Shown: one piece after another, positions 9,862-18,261 of the stretch
Position numbering within the stretch: position 1 is the first letter of the stretch
Layout: the number at the start of each line of letters is the position of its first letter
Origin: Tenacibaculum aquimarinum
GTDB taxonomy: Bacteria; Bacteroidota; Bacteroidia; Flavobacteriales; Flavobacteriaceae
Direction: 5' to 3'
DNA length: 61,034 bases
NCBI RefSeq assembly: GCF_022478115.1
Contig: NZ_JAKGSC010000010.1
Span: 1 to 61,034, forward strand
Notes under the pieces: model-generated
Seen by the model: only the letters and a program-made list of their open reading frames with translations
Databases searched by the model: none
Told to the model about the DNA's origin: nothing
Translations under genes and position numbers: made by a program

Positions 9862-9947
9862 AGAAGTCTTACTTATTTTCTTTTTTATTGGGTTTTTCTT
9901 AACTAAAAATTTGGTTTATCCTAACAGTAGTAATAATAGCATAAATC

Positions 9948-9955
9948 TACTTTTG
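9948..9955 (+). promoter_or_regulatory. -7 promoter element before the second secreted paralogue
   Basis: TACTTTTG fits TAnnTTTG and lies 23 bp before the ATG at 9978. No TTG lies at 17-23 bp upstream, so this is only a half match. Confidence 0.35.
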
Positions 9956-9977
9956 TAGATTATTTAAAAATATAAAA

Positions 9978-10571
9978 ATGAAAAAAATAGTATTTGCTTT
10001 AGTTTTATTTCAAAGTGTTTTTCTTTTTTCTCAAGGAAGAGGAGGAAGAGGTGGAGGAGGAAGATCCCAACAAGGAGGTAATGAACAACAAGAACGTCCA
10101 AAACCTGAAAAATTTGTTGCTAAAGATGCAGCTGGTATTTTTTATTATGAAGAAGATAAAGTAATAAAAAAGATAAAGGTTAAAGACGATGATTTAGAAT
10201 ATAAAGTAGTTAAATCTTTAAAAATCTATAACAATAAGATTAAAGAGATTTTATTTTTAAATTCAGAAAAGTTAGATGGTTTAGATTTAATTATAAATTC
10301 AAAACCACAACAAAGAACCTCAGTAGATGATAATGAATCTAAAAATGATATACGCTCAAGAGTAAGAGAAATTATTAAACCAATACGTGATGAGGTAAAT
10401 GAAAATGAGCTAATCTTAAATGAATCTTTAAAAGGTTTATTGTCAGAAAAACAACTGAAAAAATGGTTGAAATATCAAAAGAAAAAGAAAGAAAGTCTTC
10501 AGCCAAAAGAACAAGGGAATACTAGTAGACAAAGAGGTAATGGTCAAGGACGTGGACAAAGACAAAGATAG
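9978..10571 (+). CDS. Secreted Gly/Arg-rich protein, paralogue of the gene at 8265
   Basis: 197 residues with a signal peptide (MKKIVFALVLFQSVFLFSQ). A Gly/Arg/Gln-rich segment follows (GRGGRGGGGRSQQGG), then the shared core (AAGIFYYEEDKVIKKIKVK ... LSEKQLKKWLKYQKKKK) and a basic Gln/Gly/Arg tail. Compared with the 8265 protein it has the extra N-terminal RGG-like linker and an RGNGQGRGQ tail. The core looks like two or three helices preceded by short strands. Function unknown; probably periplasmic or outer-membrane associated. It has its own -7-like promoter element, so the two paralogues are expressed from separate units. Confidence 0.8.
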   Translation: MKKIVFALVLFQSVFLFSQGRGGRGGGGRSQQGGNEQQERPKPEKFVAKDAAGIFYYEEDKVIKKIKVKDDDLEYKVVKSLKIYNNKIKEILFLNSEKLDGLDLIINSKPQQRTSVDDNESKNDIRSRVREIIKPIRDEVNENELILNESLKGLLSEKQLKKWLKYQKKKKESLQPKEQGNTSRQRGNGQGRGQRQR

Positions 10572-10672
10572 TTTTGCCAATATTTAAAGTGGTTTCAATC
10601 TATATTAATACCTAAAAAGTGCTTTATTTTTCAGATATTTGCGATTCAACTTATTTAAAAAACTAATTAATT

Positions 10673-10855
10673 ATGGCAATGAATAAAAATACAGTTTTAG
10701 GCTGGGCAACACTATTAATGTTAATTATGGGTGTTGTGTTAATCTTAATGGGTATTTATAGATATACTGAAGTAGCTGGTTGGGGTTTTGCAACCGTTGG
10801 TATAGGTTTCTTCTGTATTGCTTGGGTGTTTAACGCCTTAAAAGGAAGGGTTTAA
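10673..10855 (+). CDS. CAL67264-type mini membrane protein
   Basis: 60 residues with two transmembrane helices (WATLLMLIMGVVLILMGIY and WGFATVGIGFFCIAWVFNAL) and very short loops. The length, the N-terminal NKNTVLGWAT and the central YTEVAGWGFATVGIG match the small membrane family annotated as CAL67264 in Flavobacteriia, as I remember it. No function is known. It lies 71 bp upstream of ettA, which may be simple proximity. Confidence 0.75.
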   Translation: MAMNKNTVLGWATLLMLIMGVVLILMGIYRYTEVAGWGFATVGIGFFCIAWVFNALKGRV

Positions 10856-10926
10856 ATTCAGTATTTTATATACTATTGTAGTTTTAACAATAGTTTCAAT
10901 TTTAAATTATTTAATAAAAACATATT

Positions 10927-12618
10927 ATGTCTGACGATAAAAAAGTCATTTTTTCCATGAATAAGTTGTCAAAAACTTATCAATCAACAGGAAAACAAGT
11001 TTTAAAAGATATTTATTTAAGTTTCTTTTATGGAGCAAAAATCGGAATTTTAGGTCTTAACGGATCTGGTAAATCAACTTTATTAAAAATTATAGCAGGA
11101 GTAGAAAAGAATTATCAAGGAGATGTTTCTTTTTTACCTGGTTACAGAGTTGGTTATTTAGAACAAGAACCTCAGTTAGATCCTGAGAAAACTGTTTTAG
11201 AAGTTGTAAAAGAAGGTGTTGCAGAAACTGTTGCAATTTTGGATGAGTACAACAAAATTAACGACATGTTTGGTTTAGAAGAGGTTTATTCTGATGCCGA
11301 TAAGATGGAAAAGTTAATGGCGCAACAAGCCGATTTACAAGATAAAATTGATGCAGCAAATGCTTGGGAATTAGATACCAAACTAGAAATTGCAATGGAT
11401 GCATTAAGAACTCCGGATTCTGATAAGAAAATTGGTGTTTTATCTGGAGGAGAAAAAAGACGTGTTGCACTTTGTAGATTGTTATTACAAGAACCAGAAA
11501 TTTTATTATTAGATGAGCCAACAAACCACTTGGATGCAGAATCTGTACATTGGTTAGAGCATCATTTAGCACAATATAAAGGAACCGTAATTGCCGTAAC
11601 GCATGATAGATATTTCTTAGATAACGTTGCCGGTTGGATTCTTGAATTGGATAGAGGAGAAGGAATTCCTTGGAAAGGAAATTACTCTTCTTGGTTAGAT
11701 CAAAAATCTACAAGAATGGCGCAAGAAAGCAAAACAGCTTCTAAACGTCAAAAAACATTAGAACGAGAGTTAGATTGGGTTCGTCAAGGAGCAAAAGGTC
11801 GTCAAACAAAGCAAAAAGCACGTTTGAAGAACTATGAAAAGTTGATGAGTCAAGATCAAAAACAAACTGAAGAAAAATTAGAAATTTATATTCCAAATGG
11901 TCCACGTTTAGGAACCAATGTTATAGAAGCAACAGGAGTTTCTAAAGCATTTGGAGATAAATTATTATACGATAATTTAGAGTTTAACCTTCCACAAGCA
12001 GGAATTGTAGGAATTATTGGGCCAAACGGTGCTGGTAAAACCACAATTTTTAAAATGATTATGGGTGAAGAAGCGCCAGATAGTGGAACTTTTAATGTAG
12101 GTGAAACTGCTAAAATTGCGTATGTAGATCAAGCACACTCTAATATTGATGCAGATAAATCTATTTGGGAAAACTTTTCTGACGGACAAGATTTAGTTAT
12201 GATGGGAGGAAAACAAGTAAACTCTCGTGCATATTTAAGTCGTTTTAATTTTGGTGGAAGCGAGCAGAACAAAAAAGTTTCTTCACTTTCTGGTGGAGAA
12301 AGAAATAGATTGCATTTAGCAATGACCCTAAAAGAAGAAGGTAACGTTTTACTTTTAGATGAGCCAACAAACGATTTAGATGTAAATACTTTAAGAGCTT
12401 TAGAAGAAGGTTTAGAAAACTTTGCAGGTTGTGCCGTAGTTATTAGTCACGATAGATGGTTTTTAGATAGAATTTGTACACATATTTTAGCTTTTGAAGG
12501 AGATAGTAATGTTTATTTCTTTGAAGGTTCTTTCTCTGATTATGAAGAGAATAAAAAGAAACGTTTGGGTGGAGATTTAATGCCAAAACGTATTAAATAC
12601 AGAAAATTGATTAGGTAA
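10927..12618 (+). CDS. ettA: Energy-dependent translational throttle protein EttA (ABC-F ATPase)
   Basis: 563 residues, the usual length. There are two ABC cassettes. The first has Walker A GLNGSGKST, signature LSGGEKRRVALCRLL and Walker B ILLLDEPTNHLD. The second has GPNGAGKTT, LSGGERNRLHLAMTL and LLLDEPTNDLD. An EttA arm lies after the first Walker A (YNKINDMFGLEEVYSDADKMEKLM), and a linker rich in Arg/Lys lies between the cassettes. EttA binds the ribosomal E site and gates entry into elongation according to the ATP/ADP ratio. A bidirectional terminator closes the gene. Confidence 0.96.
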   Translation: MSDDKKVIFSMNKLSKTYQSTGKQVLKDIYLSFFYGAKIGILGLNGSGKSTLLKIIAGVEKNYQGDVSFLPGYRVGYLEQEPQLDPEKTVLEVVKEGVAETVAILDEYNKINDMFGLEEVYSDADKMEKLMAQQADLQDKIDAANAWELDTKLEIAMDALRTPDSDKKIGVLSGGEKRRVALCRLLLQEPEILLLDEPTNHLDAESVHWLEHHLAQYKGTVIAVTHDRYFLDNVAGWILELDRGEGIPWKGNYSSWLDQKSTRMAQESKTASKRQKTLERELDWVRQGAKGRQTKQKARLKNYEKLMSQDQKQTEEKLEIYIPNGPRLGTNVIEATGVSKAFGDKLLYDNLEFNLPQAGIVGIIGPNGAGKTTIFKMIMGEEAPDSGTFNVGETAKIAYVDQAHSNIDADKSIWENFSDGQDLVMMGGKQVNSRAYLSRFNFGGSEQNKKVSSLSGGERNRLHLAMTLKEEGNVLLLDEPTNDLDVNTLRALEEGLENFAGCAVVISHDRWFLDRICTHILAFEGDSNVYFFEGSFSDYEENKKKRLGGDLMPKRIKYRKLIR

Positions 12619-12638
12619 TTCTAGTTGAATATTTTATA

Positions 12639-12674
12639 AAAAAAAAGCAGTTAATTTAATTAGCTGCTTTTTTA
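12639..12674. terminator. Bidirectional terminator between ettA and the convergent 12672 gene
   Basis: The hairpin AAAAAGCAG ... CTGCTTTTT has an AT-rich interior that can itself pair (TTAATTTAATTA). It carries an A-run on the left and a T-run on the right, so it works in both directions. Confidence 0.8.
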
Positions 12675-13418
12675 GTTTACAATAGTTTTATCATCCTCTT
12701 TTGTAAAAACATATTTATTAATAATATATTCTGTAATTGGGTTTAATTCTTTTAATGTTTCTGGATGAATTCCTCTTTGTGTAAAATATTCCATTTTTCC
12801 TTTAAATGATTTTCCGTACCAAACCTGAGGTTTTCCATTTTTAAAAAAAGGAGTTTCTTTTGTAGCTTCTATTTTTTCAAAATCTTGAATATTGATATTA
12901 TAAATAGCATTATCTATACTATTTTTTACTTTACAAGAACTTTTTTTGAAACGAGTATCTTTCCAAATAATACAAGTTTCTAATTCATTCTTATAGTTTT
13001 TAATGATGAAAAAAAACAGTAAAAAAGTAGTTGCTACAGAAAGAGTAATAATGAGTTTTTTATGTTGCTTTAGAAATGATTCTTTATCATTTTGATAAAA
13101 AAAATGGGGTTCATTTTGTTTGCTAATTTCTTCTTTTGATTCCTTTTTTGATTCATATTCTTCAAAATCTTTAAAACCTATATACTGAGACATAAAGTCT
13201 AAAAGATATTTATTTGGTTCCTTAACAATTACCTGTTCTTTTTCCTCAACATATTTATTATATAAACGTGTTGCTTTTTTAACACTAATATAATTTTTAT
13301 CAATAGAGGTAACTTTTTGTAGTTCTTCTACCCAAAAAGTGGCTTTGGCATTTTTGTTCTTCTTAAGTTCCTTTTTCTCAATCTCATTAAAAAAATCAAT
13401 TATAAGTACTTTAATCAT
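12672..13418 (-). CDS. Single-pass membrane protein of unknown function
   Basis: 248 residues. Residues 1-100 are charged and helical (FNEIEKKELKKNKN..., ATFWVEELQKVTSIDKNYISVKKATRLYNKYVEEKEQV, YLLDFMSQYIGFKDFEEYE). Flavobacterial proteins of varied length share an N-terminus with this WVEELQK / LLDFMSQYIGFKDFEEYE look, which I cannot name. A single transmembrane helix follows (KLIITLSVATTFLLFFFIIK, about 126-145). The rest, about 100 residues, has two cysteines (ETCIIWKDTRFKKSSCKV) and is probably outside the cytoplasm. Two matched 16-bp palindromes lie upstream of the start, so expression is probably controlled by a dimeric repressor or activator. Function unknown. Confidence 0.7.
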   Translation of the reverse strand: MIKVLIIDFFNEIEKKELKKNKNAKATFWVEELQKVTSIDKNYISVKKATRLYNKYVEEKEQVIVKEPNKYLLDFMSQYIGFKDFEEYESKKESKEEISKQNEPHFFYQNDKESFLKQHKKLIITLSVATTFLLFFFIIKNYKNELETCIIWKDTRFKKSSCKVKNSIDNAIYNINIQDFEKIEATKETPFFKNGKPQVWYGKSFKGKMEYFTQRGIHPETLKELNPITEYIINKYVFTKEDDKTIVN

Positions 13419-13433
13419 AGTAAGTTGTTTTGT

Positions 13434-13489
13434 TGTCCAAAAATAGACATTTTAGACAAAACAGGGTTAAAACTGTCTAAAATTAGACA
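13434..13489. promoter_or_regulatory. Pair of 16-bp palindromic operator-like sites 40 bp apart
   Basis: TGTCCAAAAATAGACA at 13434-13449 and TGTCTAAAATTAGACA at 13474-13489 share the form TGTC-N8-GACA. The second is a perfect dyad. Their centres are 40 bp apart, close to four helical turns, so two dimers would sit on the same DNA face. Further half-sites (TTAGAC) occur at about 13452 and 13492. The sites lie between the divergent 12672 gene and the gene at 13790, closest to the former. The regulator is unknown; the response regulator at 15820 is one candidate. Confidence 0.55.
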
Positions 13490-13789
13490 AATTAGACTTG
13501 CTTCTAAATTGTCCAAATGTTGGCTACTCGTAACTTAAAATCACTTCCGATATTTGTAATAGAAATAGTTTCCTAGAAAAAATAAGAGAACTATTACTGC
13601 AAAAAACTGAATGCTATAGTGTTGTTTTTATTGAATTGGGAAAACAAATTAATAACACTATTTCATTCTACCACTTCCCGCAAAAGAGGCGCGCGACTCT
13701 TTTAAATTTTAATGTGTTGTGAACAACAAACAAGCTGAATTATAAAATTCGGATAGCAACACTATTGTTTAATTTTTAAAAGAATAATA
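13490..13789 (+). other. Gene-free leader region with hairpins before the poly-Asp lipoprotein
   Basis: About 300 bp with no credible reading frame. It holds an inverted repeat around 13612-13665 (AGTGTT with AACACT) and a strong hairpin at 13682-13703, AAAAGAG with CTCTTTT around a GCGCGC-rich loop; the latter is followed by a T-stretch and could be a terminator or attenuator. There is also a small dyad (GTTGTGAACAAC) near 13716-13727. The region could be a long 5' leader or a small RNA gene. No family is recognised. Confidence 0.4.
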
Positions 13790-13981
<192 letters not shown>

Positions 13982-14017
13982 AATTTTTTAAACCAGGATT
14001 TATAGTATTTTAGAGGA

Positions 14018-15817
14018 ATGAAATTGAAAACCTTATTCCTCTTTTTTTTTATCTCTTTTTTGAATAATAACCTGTTTTGTTTTCAAGAACAATTATTAAA
14101 TAAATCTTTTGATAGTATCTATAAAGAGGTCAATGTTTATAGAAAGAAAAAAGAAAATACAAAAGCTTTAATGTATTCTAGAAAGTTACTCAATAGAGCT
14201 TTGGAGAATAAGAATAAAAGTCAAGAAGCAAGATCATACTATAAAATTGCAGAATTTCAAAGAAAATTAAAGGTTAAAGACAGTGCATTCTATTATTACA
14301 AAAAATCGAAAGAATTATATCTACAAGAAAATGATAGTATTCAAGTTGCAAGATGTTTATTAAATATTGCAATTATAGAATCTGATTTTGGTGATTATGC
14401 AAATAGTGATATCTCTGGAATTAATAGTTTAAAATATTTAAATGGTAGAAGAAAAAAAACCATTATATCTTCTTATAATACTTTAGCCATAAACTCAAAA
14501 AGACAATTTTTATTTGAGGAAGCTATTTATAATTATAATAGGGCATTATCTTATAAGCCTTCAGAAAAAAATGTGGTTATTATTAAAAAAAATATTGCGA
14601 ATGTTTATAAAGAACAAGGCAATTATTTGAAATCAATTTTAACGCTAGATGGTTTATTGCAAGATTCAATAAAAAGCACAAAAACAAGAATTAGAATTAT
14701 AGATAATTTAGCTCATATTAAATGGTTGCAAAACCCCAAAGCGAATGTTTTAAAAGATTTATTATTAGCAAATTCTAACAAACAAAGATTTAAGGATAAT
14801 TATGGATTGATTGCAAGTTATAGTCATTTATCAGAATTTTTTAATAATAAAAATAGAAGTAAATCATTGTTTTATGCAAATGAAATGTATAAAGTATCTA
14901 AAAAAGAAAGAAGTCCGAATGATATAATTGAGTCAATAGACAAAATTGTAGCGCTACAAACACCTCATAAAGCAATGAAATTTTATAAAGAAAGTATTCA
15001 TTTAAGAGATAGTTTACAAGTAGCGGATACAAAGAGGCAATACAAGTTTGCTAAAATTAAATACAATTATGAAGAAGAAGAAAAACTAAAATTGAAATTT
15101 AAAACATTAGCAGCAGAAAATAAGTTAATTGCAGAACAAGAAAGTAGTCAGAAGAAAAATATTTTATTTACTGGTGTTGTCTTAACTACGGGTTTAATAT
15201 TTTTAATTTATAGAAGAAAACAACAACATAAAAAACGAATTTTACTAGAAAGTTATAAGACAGAAACAAGGATTTCTAAAAAGTTGCATGATGAACTAGG
15301 TAATGATATGTATAATGTTCTTACTAAAGTGCAAAATACTAATTACAAAAGAGAAGAAATTGTAAATGATTTAGATAAAATATATCTTCAAACACGGGCA
15401 ATTTCTCATCAAAATGATTCTGTTGAAACAGGTGATAAATTTGAAAATTATTTTAGAGAATTAATATCTAGTTATAATTCTGATGATTGTAAAATTATAT
15501 TAAATAATTTATCTTCTTTAGATTTAAATAATTTAAAGAATAACAAGCAAATTGTTATATATAGAGTTTTTAATGAGTTGTTTGTAAACATGAAAAAGCA
15601 CAGTAAAGCCAATTTAGTAGTTATTTCTTGTAAAAAAGAGAATAATTTTTCACAAATAACTTATTCAGATAATGGAGTTGGATTTAAAGATAATAGCATT
15701 GTTTTTAAAAACGGACTTAAAAATATGGAAACCCGTATAAAAATGATAAAAGGAACCGTTAATTTTGAAAGTAAACCAAAGAAAGGTTTAAAAGTTACAT
15801 TCAATTTTAAAAATTAA
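14018..15817 (+). CDS. TPR sensor histidine kinase (HisKA_3-like)
   Basis: 599 residues. A signal sequence (KLKTLFLFFFISFLNNNLFCF) is followed by about 300 residues of TPR-like helical repeats (ARSYYKIAEFQRKLKVKDSAFYYY; EEAIYNYNRALSYKPS). A coiled-coil leads to one transmembrane helix (about 378-396, ILFTGVVLTTGLIFLIY). The dimerisation region has the phospho-acceptor His424 in KKLHDELGND. The ATPase has the N box FNELFVNMKKHSKAN, the G1 box DNGVG and a final G box GLKNMETRIKMIKG. The predicted sensor lies in the periplasm. The response regulator follows 2 bp after the stop. TPR-kinase plus LuxR-type regulator pairs are common in Flavobacteriia; the ligand is not known. Confidence 0.93.
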   Translation: MKLKTLFLFFFISFLNNNLFCFQEQLLNKSFDSIYKEVNVYRKKKENTKALMYSRKLLNRALENKNKSQEARSYYKIAEFQRKLKVKDSAFYYYKKSKELYLQENDSIQVARCLLNIAIIESDFGDYANSDISGINSLKYLNGRRKKTIISSYNTLAINSKRQFLFEEAIYNYNRALSYKPSEKNVVIIKKNIANVYKEQGNYLKSILTLDGLLQDSIKSTKTRIRIIDNLAHIKWLQNPKANVLKDLLLANSNKQRFKDNYGLIASYSHLSEFFNNKNRSKSLFYANEMYKVSKKERSPNDIIESIDKIVALQTPHKAMKFYKESIHLRDSLQVADTKRQYKFAKIKYNYEEEEKLKLKFKTLAAENKLIAEQESSQKKNILFTGVVLTTGLIFLIYRRKQQHKKRILLESYKTETRISKKLHDELGNDMYNVLTKVQNTNYKREEIVNDLDKIYLQTRAISHQNDSVETGDKFENYFRELISSYNSDDCKIILNNLSSLDLNNLKNNKQIVIYRVFNELFVNMKKHSKANLVVISCKKENNFSQITYSDNGVGFKDNSIVFKNGLKNMETRIKMIKGTVNFESKPKKGLKVTFNFKN

Positions 15818-15819
15818 AA

Positions 15820-16488
15820 ATGTTTGAAAAAATTTTAGTGGTAGAAGATTTTGACGTTATTAATAGCGGAATTAAAATTGCTTTAGAAGAGATTAATGTA
15901 AAAGAAGTAGATTATGTTTCTTATTGTGATGAAGCCTTTTTAAAAATAAAAAAAGCGCATTTAATAAATAAACCATATCAATTACTAATTTCTGATTTAT
16001 CTTTTGAAAATGATGGAACTCCTCAAAAATTAAAATCTGGTGATGAACTGATTGAAAAAATACGTAAAGAATTTTCGGATTTAAAAATTATTGTTTTCTC
16101 TGTAGAAGACAAACCTTTTAGGATTCAAAATTTATACAAAAACTTAAATATTCAAGGCTATATTTGGAAAAATAGAAACGGATTAAAAGAATTAAAGAAA
16201 GCAATACATAAAACATTTACTTCAAACGAGTTTTGTATTTCACCAGGCTTAAAGAGTGCTGTTCACCCAAAAGAAACAATTGAAATTACATCTTATGACA
16301 TTCATATAATTGAGCAGCTCTCTAAAGGTGTTTTACAAGATAATTTACCTAAAATATTTGAAGAAAAGCAAATAAAACCATCTGGTAAAAGTTCTATTGA
16401 AAAAAGATTAAAATTTTTAAAAGAACATTTTAATGCTAATAATCCAGCGCATTTAGTTGCTATTGCTAAAGATTTCGGGCTTATTTAA
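15820..16488 (+). CDS. Response regulator with LuxR/NarL-like output domain
   Basis: 222 residues. The receiver domain has acidic pocket ILVVEDFD, phospho-acceptor Asp59 in LLISDLSF, and a Lys in WKNRNG near the usual K position. The C-terminal domain (about 150-222) follows the LuxR helix pattern but is divergent: EITSYDIHIIEQLSKG, a lengthened middle with IFEEKQIKPSGKSSIEKRLKFLKEHF, and LVAIAKDFGLI at the end. It is coupled to the kinase gene (2-bp gap). It may bind the palindromes at 13434-13489; this is an inference from position. A clear terminator follows. Confidence 0.92.
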   Translation: MFEKILVVEDFDVINSGIKIALEEINVKEVDYVSYCDEAFLKIKKAHLINKPYQLLISDLSFENDGTPQKLKSGDELIEKIRKEFSDLKIIVFSVEDKPFRIQNLYKNLNIQGYIWKNRNGLKELKKAIHKTFTSNEFCISPGLKSAVHPKETIEITSYDIHIIEQLSKGVLQDNLPKIFEEKQIKPSGKSSIEKRLKFLKEHFNANNPAHLVAIAKDFGLI

Positions 16489-16515
16489 AAATGCTTTTTT
16501 GAAACTAAATATTTA

Positions 16516-16542
16516 GACTACGGAAACCCGTAGTCTTTTTTT
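16516..16542 (+). terminator. Rho-independent terminator of the kinase/regulator operon
   Basis: An 8-bp GC-rich stem, GACTACGG with CCGTAGTC, has a 4-nt loop and is followed by seven T. Confidence 0.92.
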
Positions 16543-16590
16543 GTTTTAGAGGATTATTTTTGGAGTGTAATCTAACTAAAAATTTATAAA

Positions 16591-17061
16591 ATGAAGAAAA
16601 TTTACTTTTTAGCAACTATAATCCTTTTGACCTCATGTGGTTCTGTTACAAAACTAGAAAAACCAGCTGACTTTCAAAAATCTTTAATATTAGAAACTAA
16701 TCATAATTCAAATTATATCAAAGCTAATGAATGGATGGTAAATACTTTTAATGATCCAAAAAGTATAATTCAATTCTCTGATAAAGATGCAGGTATTGTA
16801 AAAGGAAAATATGTTATGTATTCCGGTCAAGCAGCGACCAAATATACGGCTGAAGTAAAACCCTATTTTTCAATTATAACTATTAGAGTTAAAGATAAAG
16901 CGTCAAAAATAGAAATATCTCCAATAAGTGAATTTGTTATAACAAACTTCATGGGAAGTAAAGCGGGGTTTACTCCTGAAATGTTTTCATTATCAGCTAA
17001 ATCTTTAGCTGAAAAATTTGAAAAGCACATGAAAGATAAATCAGCAAATGATAATTGGTAA
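16591..17061 (+). CDS. DUF4468-like lipoprotein
   Basis: 156 residues. The lipoprotein signal MKKIYFLATIILLTSC has lipobox LTSC (Cys16). The mature part has the pattern of the DUF4468 (TBP-like fold) family: NYIKANEWMVNTFNDPKSIIQFSDKDAGIVKGKY, a helix then strands, followed by EVKPYFSIITIRVKDKASKIEISPI. The family is widespread in Bacteroidota outer envelopes without a known reaction. It is the first of three closely spaced genes (25 bp to the next). Family assignment is moderate. Confidence 0.72.
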   Translation: MKKIYFLATIILLTSCGSVTKLEKPADFQKSLILETNHNSNYIKANEWMVNTFNDPKSIIQFSDKDAGIVKGKYVMYSGQAATKYTAEVKPYFSIITIRVKDKASKIEISPISEFVITNFMGSKAGFTPEMFSLSAKSLAEKFEKHMKDKSANDNW

Positions 17062-17086
17062 AATATAATTGGAAAAATAAATAATT

Positions 17087-17323
17087 ATGGAATATAAAGT
17101 AATACCATTTATAGCATCAATAAATAGAAACAAAGAAAACTCTACTCAAGTAGCACAACAGTTAGAAGATATTATCAAAAATCAATCTAACCAAGGTTGG
17201 GTTTATGTTCGTTTAGAAAGTGTAGAAACTTTTATACAACCAGACGCGGGTTGTTTTGGTTTAGGAGCAAAACCGGGTTATATGGCTTCAAGACAAATGC
17301 TTGTTTTTAATAAAAAAGTGTGA
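17087..17323 (+). CDS. Small DUF4177-like protein
   Basis: 78 residues with the plan of the DUF4177 family: N-terminal strand MEYKVIPFIA, helix AQQLEDIIKNQSNQGWVYVRLESVETF, and a C-terminal strand MLVFNKKV. The helix-turn with GWVYVRLES corresponds to the typical GWELV-type motif. The segment DAGCFGLGAKPGY is an unusual insert with Gly and one Cys. Its last four bases overlap the start of the YidD-like gene, so translation is coupled. Function unknown. Confidence 0.65.
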   Translation: MEYKVIPFIASINRNKENSTQVAQQLEDIIKNQSNQGWVYVRLESVETFIQPDAGCFGLGAKPGYMASRQMLVFNKKV

Positions 17324-17601
17324 GAATAGTTTTAATTTTTTTAATAAAATTCTACTGGTTTTTCAAATCAAAAGAAAAAGCACCATGTTGTATTTTTAGA
17401 AAATCTTGTTCACATTATGTATATGATAAAACTTGTAAAGAAGGCTTTATATCTGGTTTAAAAGCATTAAGGTATAGAGTTAACAATTGTAAGTATGGTT
17501 TTGAATTATATGAAGATCCAATAAATAAAAGAATTTATATGATACTTCCAAACAATAAAACAATCGATGAAAAAGAGATTGCTGAGAGACTCTTAAAATA
17601 G
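17320..17601 (+). CDS. Divergent YidD-like membrane insertion factor
   Basis: 93 residues from a GTG overlapping the previous stop (GTGA). YidD features are an N-terminal amphipathic or hydrophobic helix (IVLIFLIKFYWFFK), then CCIFRKSCSHYVYDKTCKEGFISGLKALRYRVNNCKYGF, which aligns with the family pattern CRFxPTCSxYxxxAxxxxGxxxGxxLxxxRxxxCxPxxxxG. The Pro-Thr before the second Cys is replaced by Lys-Ser, and the GGxDPVP end is EDPIN. YidD helps YidC insert proteins into the inner membrane. This copy is far from rnpA/yidC and is divergent, so it may be a second, specialised homologue. Confidence 0.75.
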   Translation: MRIVLIFLIKFYWFFKSKEKAPCCIFRKSCSHYVYDKTCKEGFISGLKALRYRVNNCKYGFELYEDPINKRIYMILPNNKTIDEKEIAERLLK

Positions 17602-17610
17602 TCTACTTAA

Positions 17611-17637
17611 CCTTACGAGTTTTCGTAAGGTTTTTTT
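17611..17637 (+). terminator. Rho-independent terminator
   Basis: The stem CCTTACGA with TCGTAAGG has a 4-nt loop and a run of seven T. It is nearly the same as the hairpin at 18186-18205. Confidence 0.9.
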
Positions 17638-17678
17638 CTTTAATAATAGTTTACTATTTTTATAAGACTAAATTTACT

Positions 17679-18158
17679 ATGAAATATATTACAATTATTT
17701 TTTTTATTTTTCTGAGTTTTAATAGTAAATCTCAAAATGTTTATAAAACACCTTCAGGAAAAAAATACCACTTAGCGTCTTGCAGAATGGTCGAAAACGT
17801 TTCTAAAAAGTTATTAGGAATTAGTGATGTTTCTAAATTTCATTTAAGTCCATGTAAAATTTGTAAACCTCCAATCTTAAAAGGTTTGGTGAAATCTTTT
17901 AATTCAAAAAATAAAGCTGTAGGTAAATCTAAATCTGTAAGATGTAAAGGTGTTACTAAAAAAGGAACAAGGTGTAAACATGTAACTAAAATTGCAAATG
18001 GATATTGCTACCAACATACTAATCAAGATTCAAAACAAAAGATTCAAAAAACTTCTTTTTCAAGTAATAAAGCTACCCTTTGTGGAGCAAGAACTAAATC
18101 TGGAAAATCTTGTAGAAGAAAAGTAAAAGGAACTGGTTATTGCTATCAACATAGATAA
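17679..18158 (+). CDS. Secreted Cys/His-rich protein with two DUF5763-like motifs
   Basis: 159 residues with a signal peptide (MKYITIIFFIFLSFNSKSQ). A first metal-type motif is TPSGKKYHLASC followed by SPCKICKP, the YHxxxC...CxxC arrangement found beside bacterial nucleases and in small secreted proteins. Two copies of a second motif follow: RCKGVTKKGTRCKHVTKIANGYCYQH and LCGARTKSGKSCRRKVKGTGYCYQH, each of the form C-x4-T-x2-G-x2-C-x8..10-YC-x2-H. The second motif matches the small domain called DUF5763 (name from memory). These residues could hold zinc. The N-terminal motif recurs in the secreted protein at 21202. Function unknown. Confidence 0.75.
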   Translation: MKYITIIFFIFLSFNSKSQNVYKTPSGKKYHLASCRMVENVSKKLLGISDVSKFHLSPCKICKPPILKGLVKSFNSKNKAVGKSKSVRCKGVTKKGTRCKHVTKIANGYCYQHTNQDSKQKIQKTSFSSNKATLCGARTKSGKSCRRKVKGTGYCYQHR

Positions 18159-18185
18159 TATAAAGAACATTTATTAATTTATATA

Positions 18186-18217
18186 GCCTTACGGATTTCC
18201 GTAAGGTTTTGTTTTTT
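18186..18217 (+). terminator. Rho-independent terminator
   Basis: The stem CCTTACGG with CCGTAAGG has loop ATTT and a T-rich tail. It is almost identical to the terminator at 17611, which may reflect local duplication. Confidence 0.88.
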
Positions 18218-18261
18218 ATAGGTTTTACTTTTGAGTAAATATTCATTTTAAATTTAAAGTT

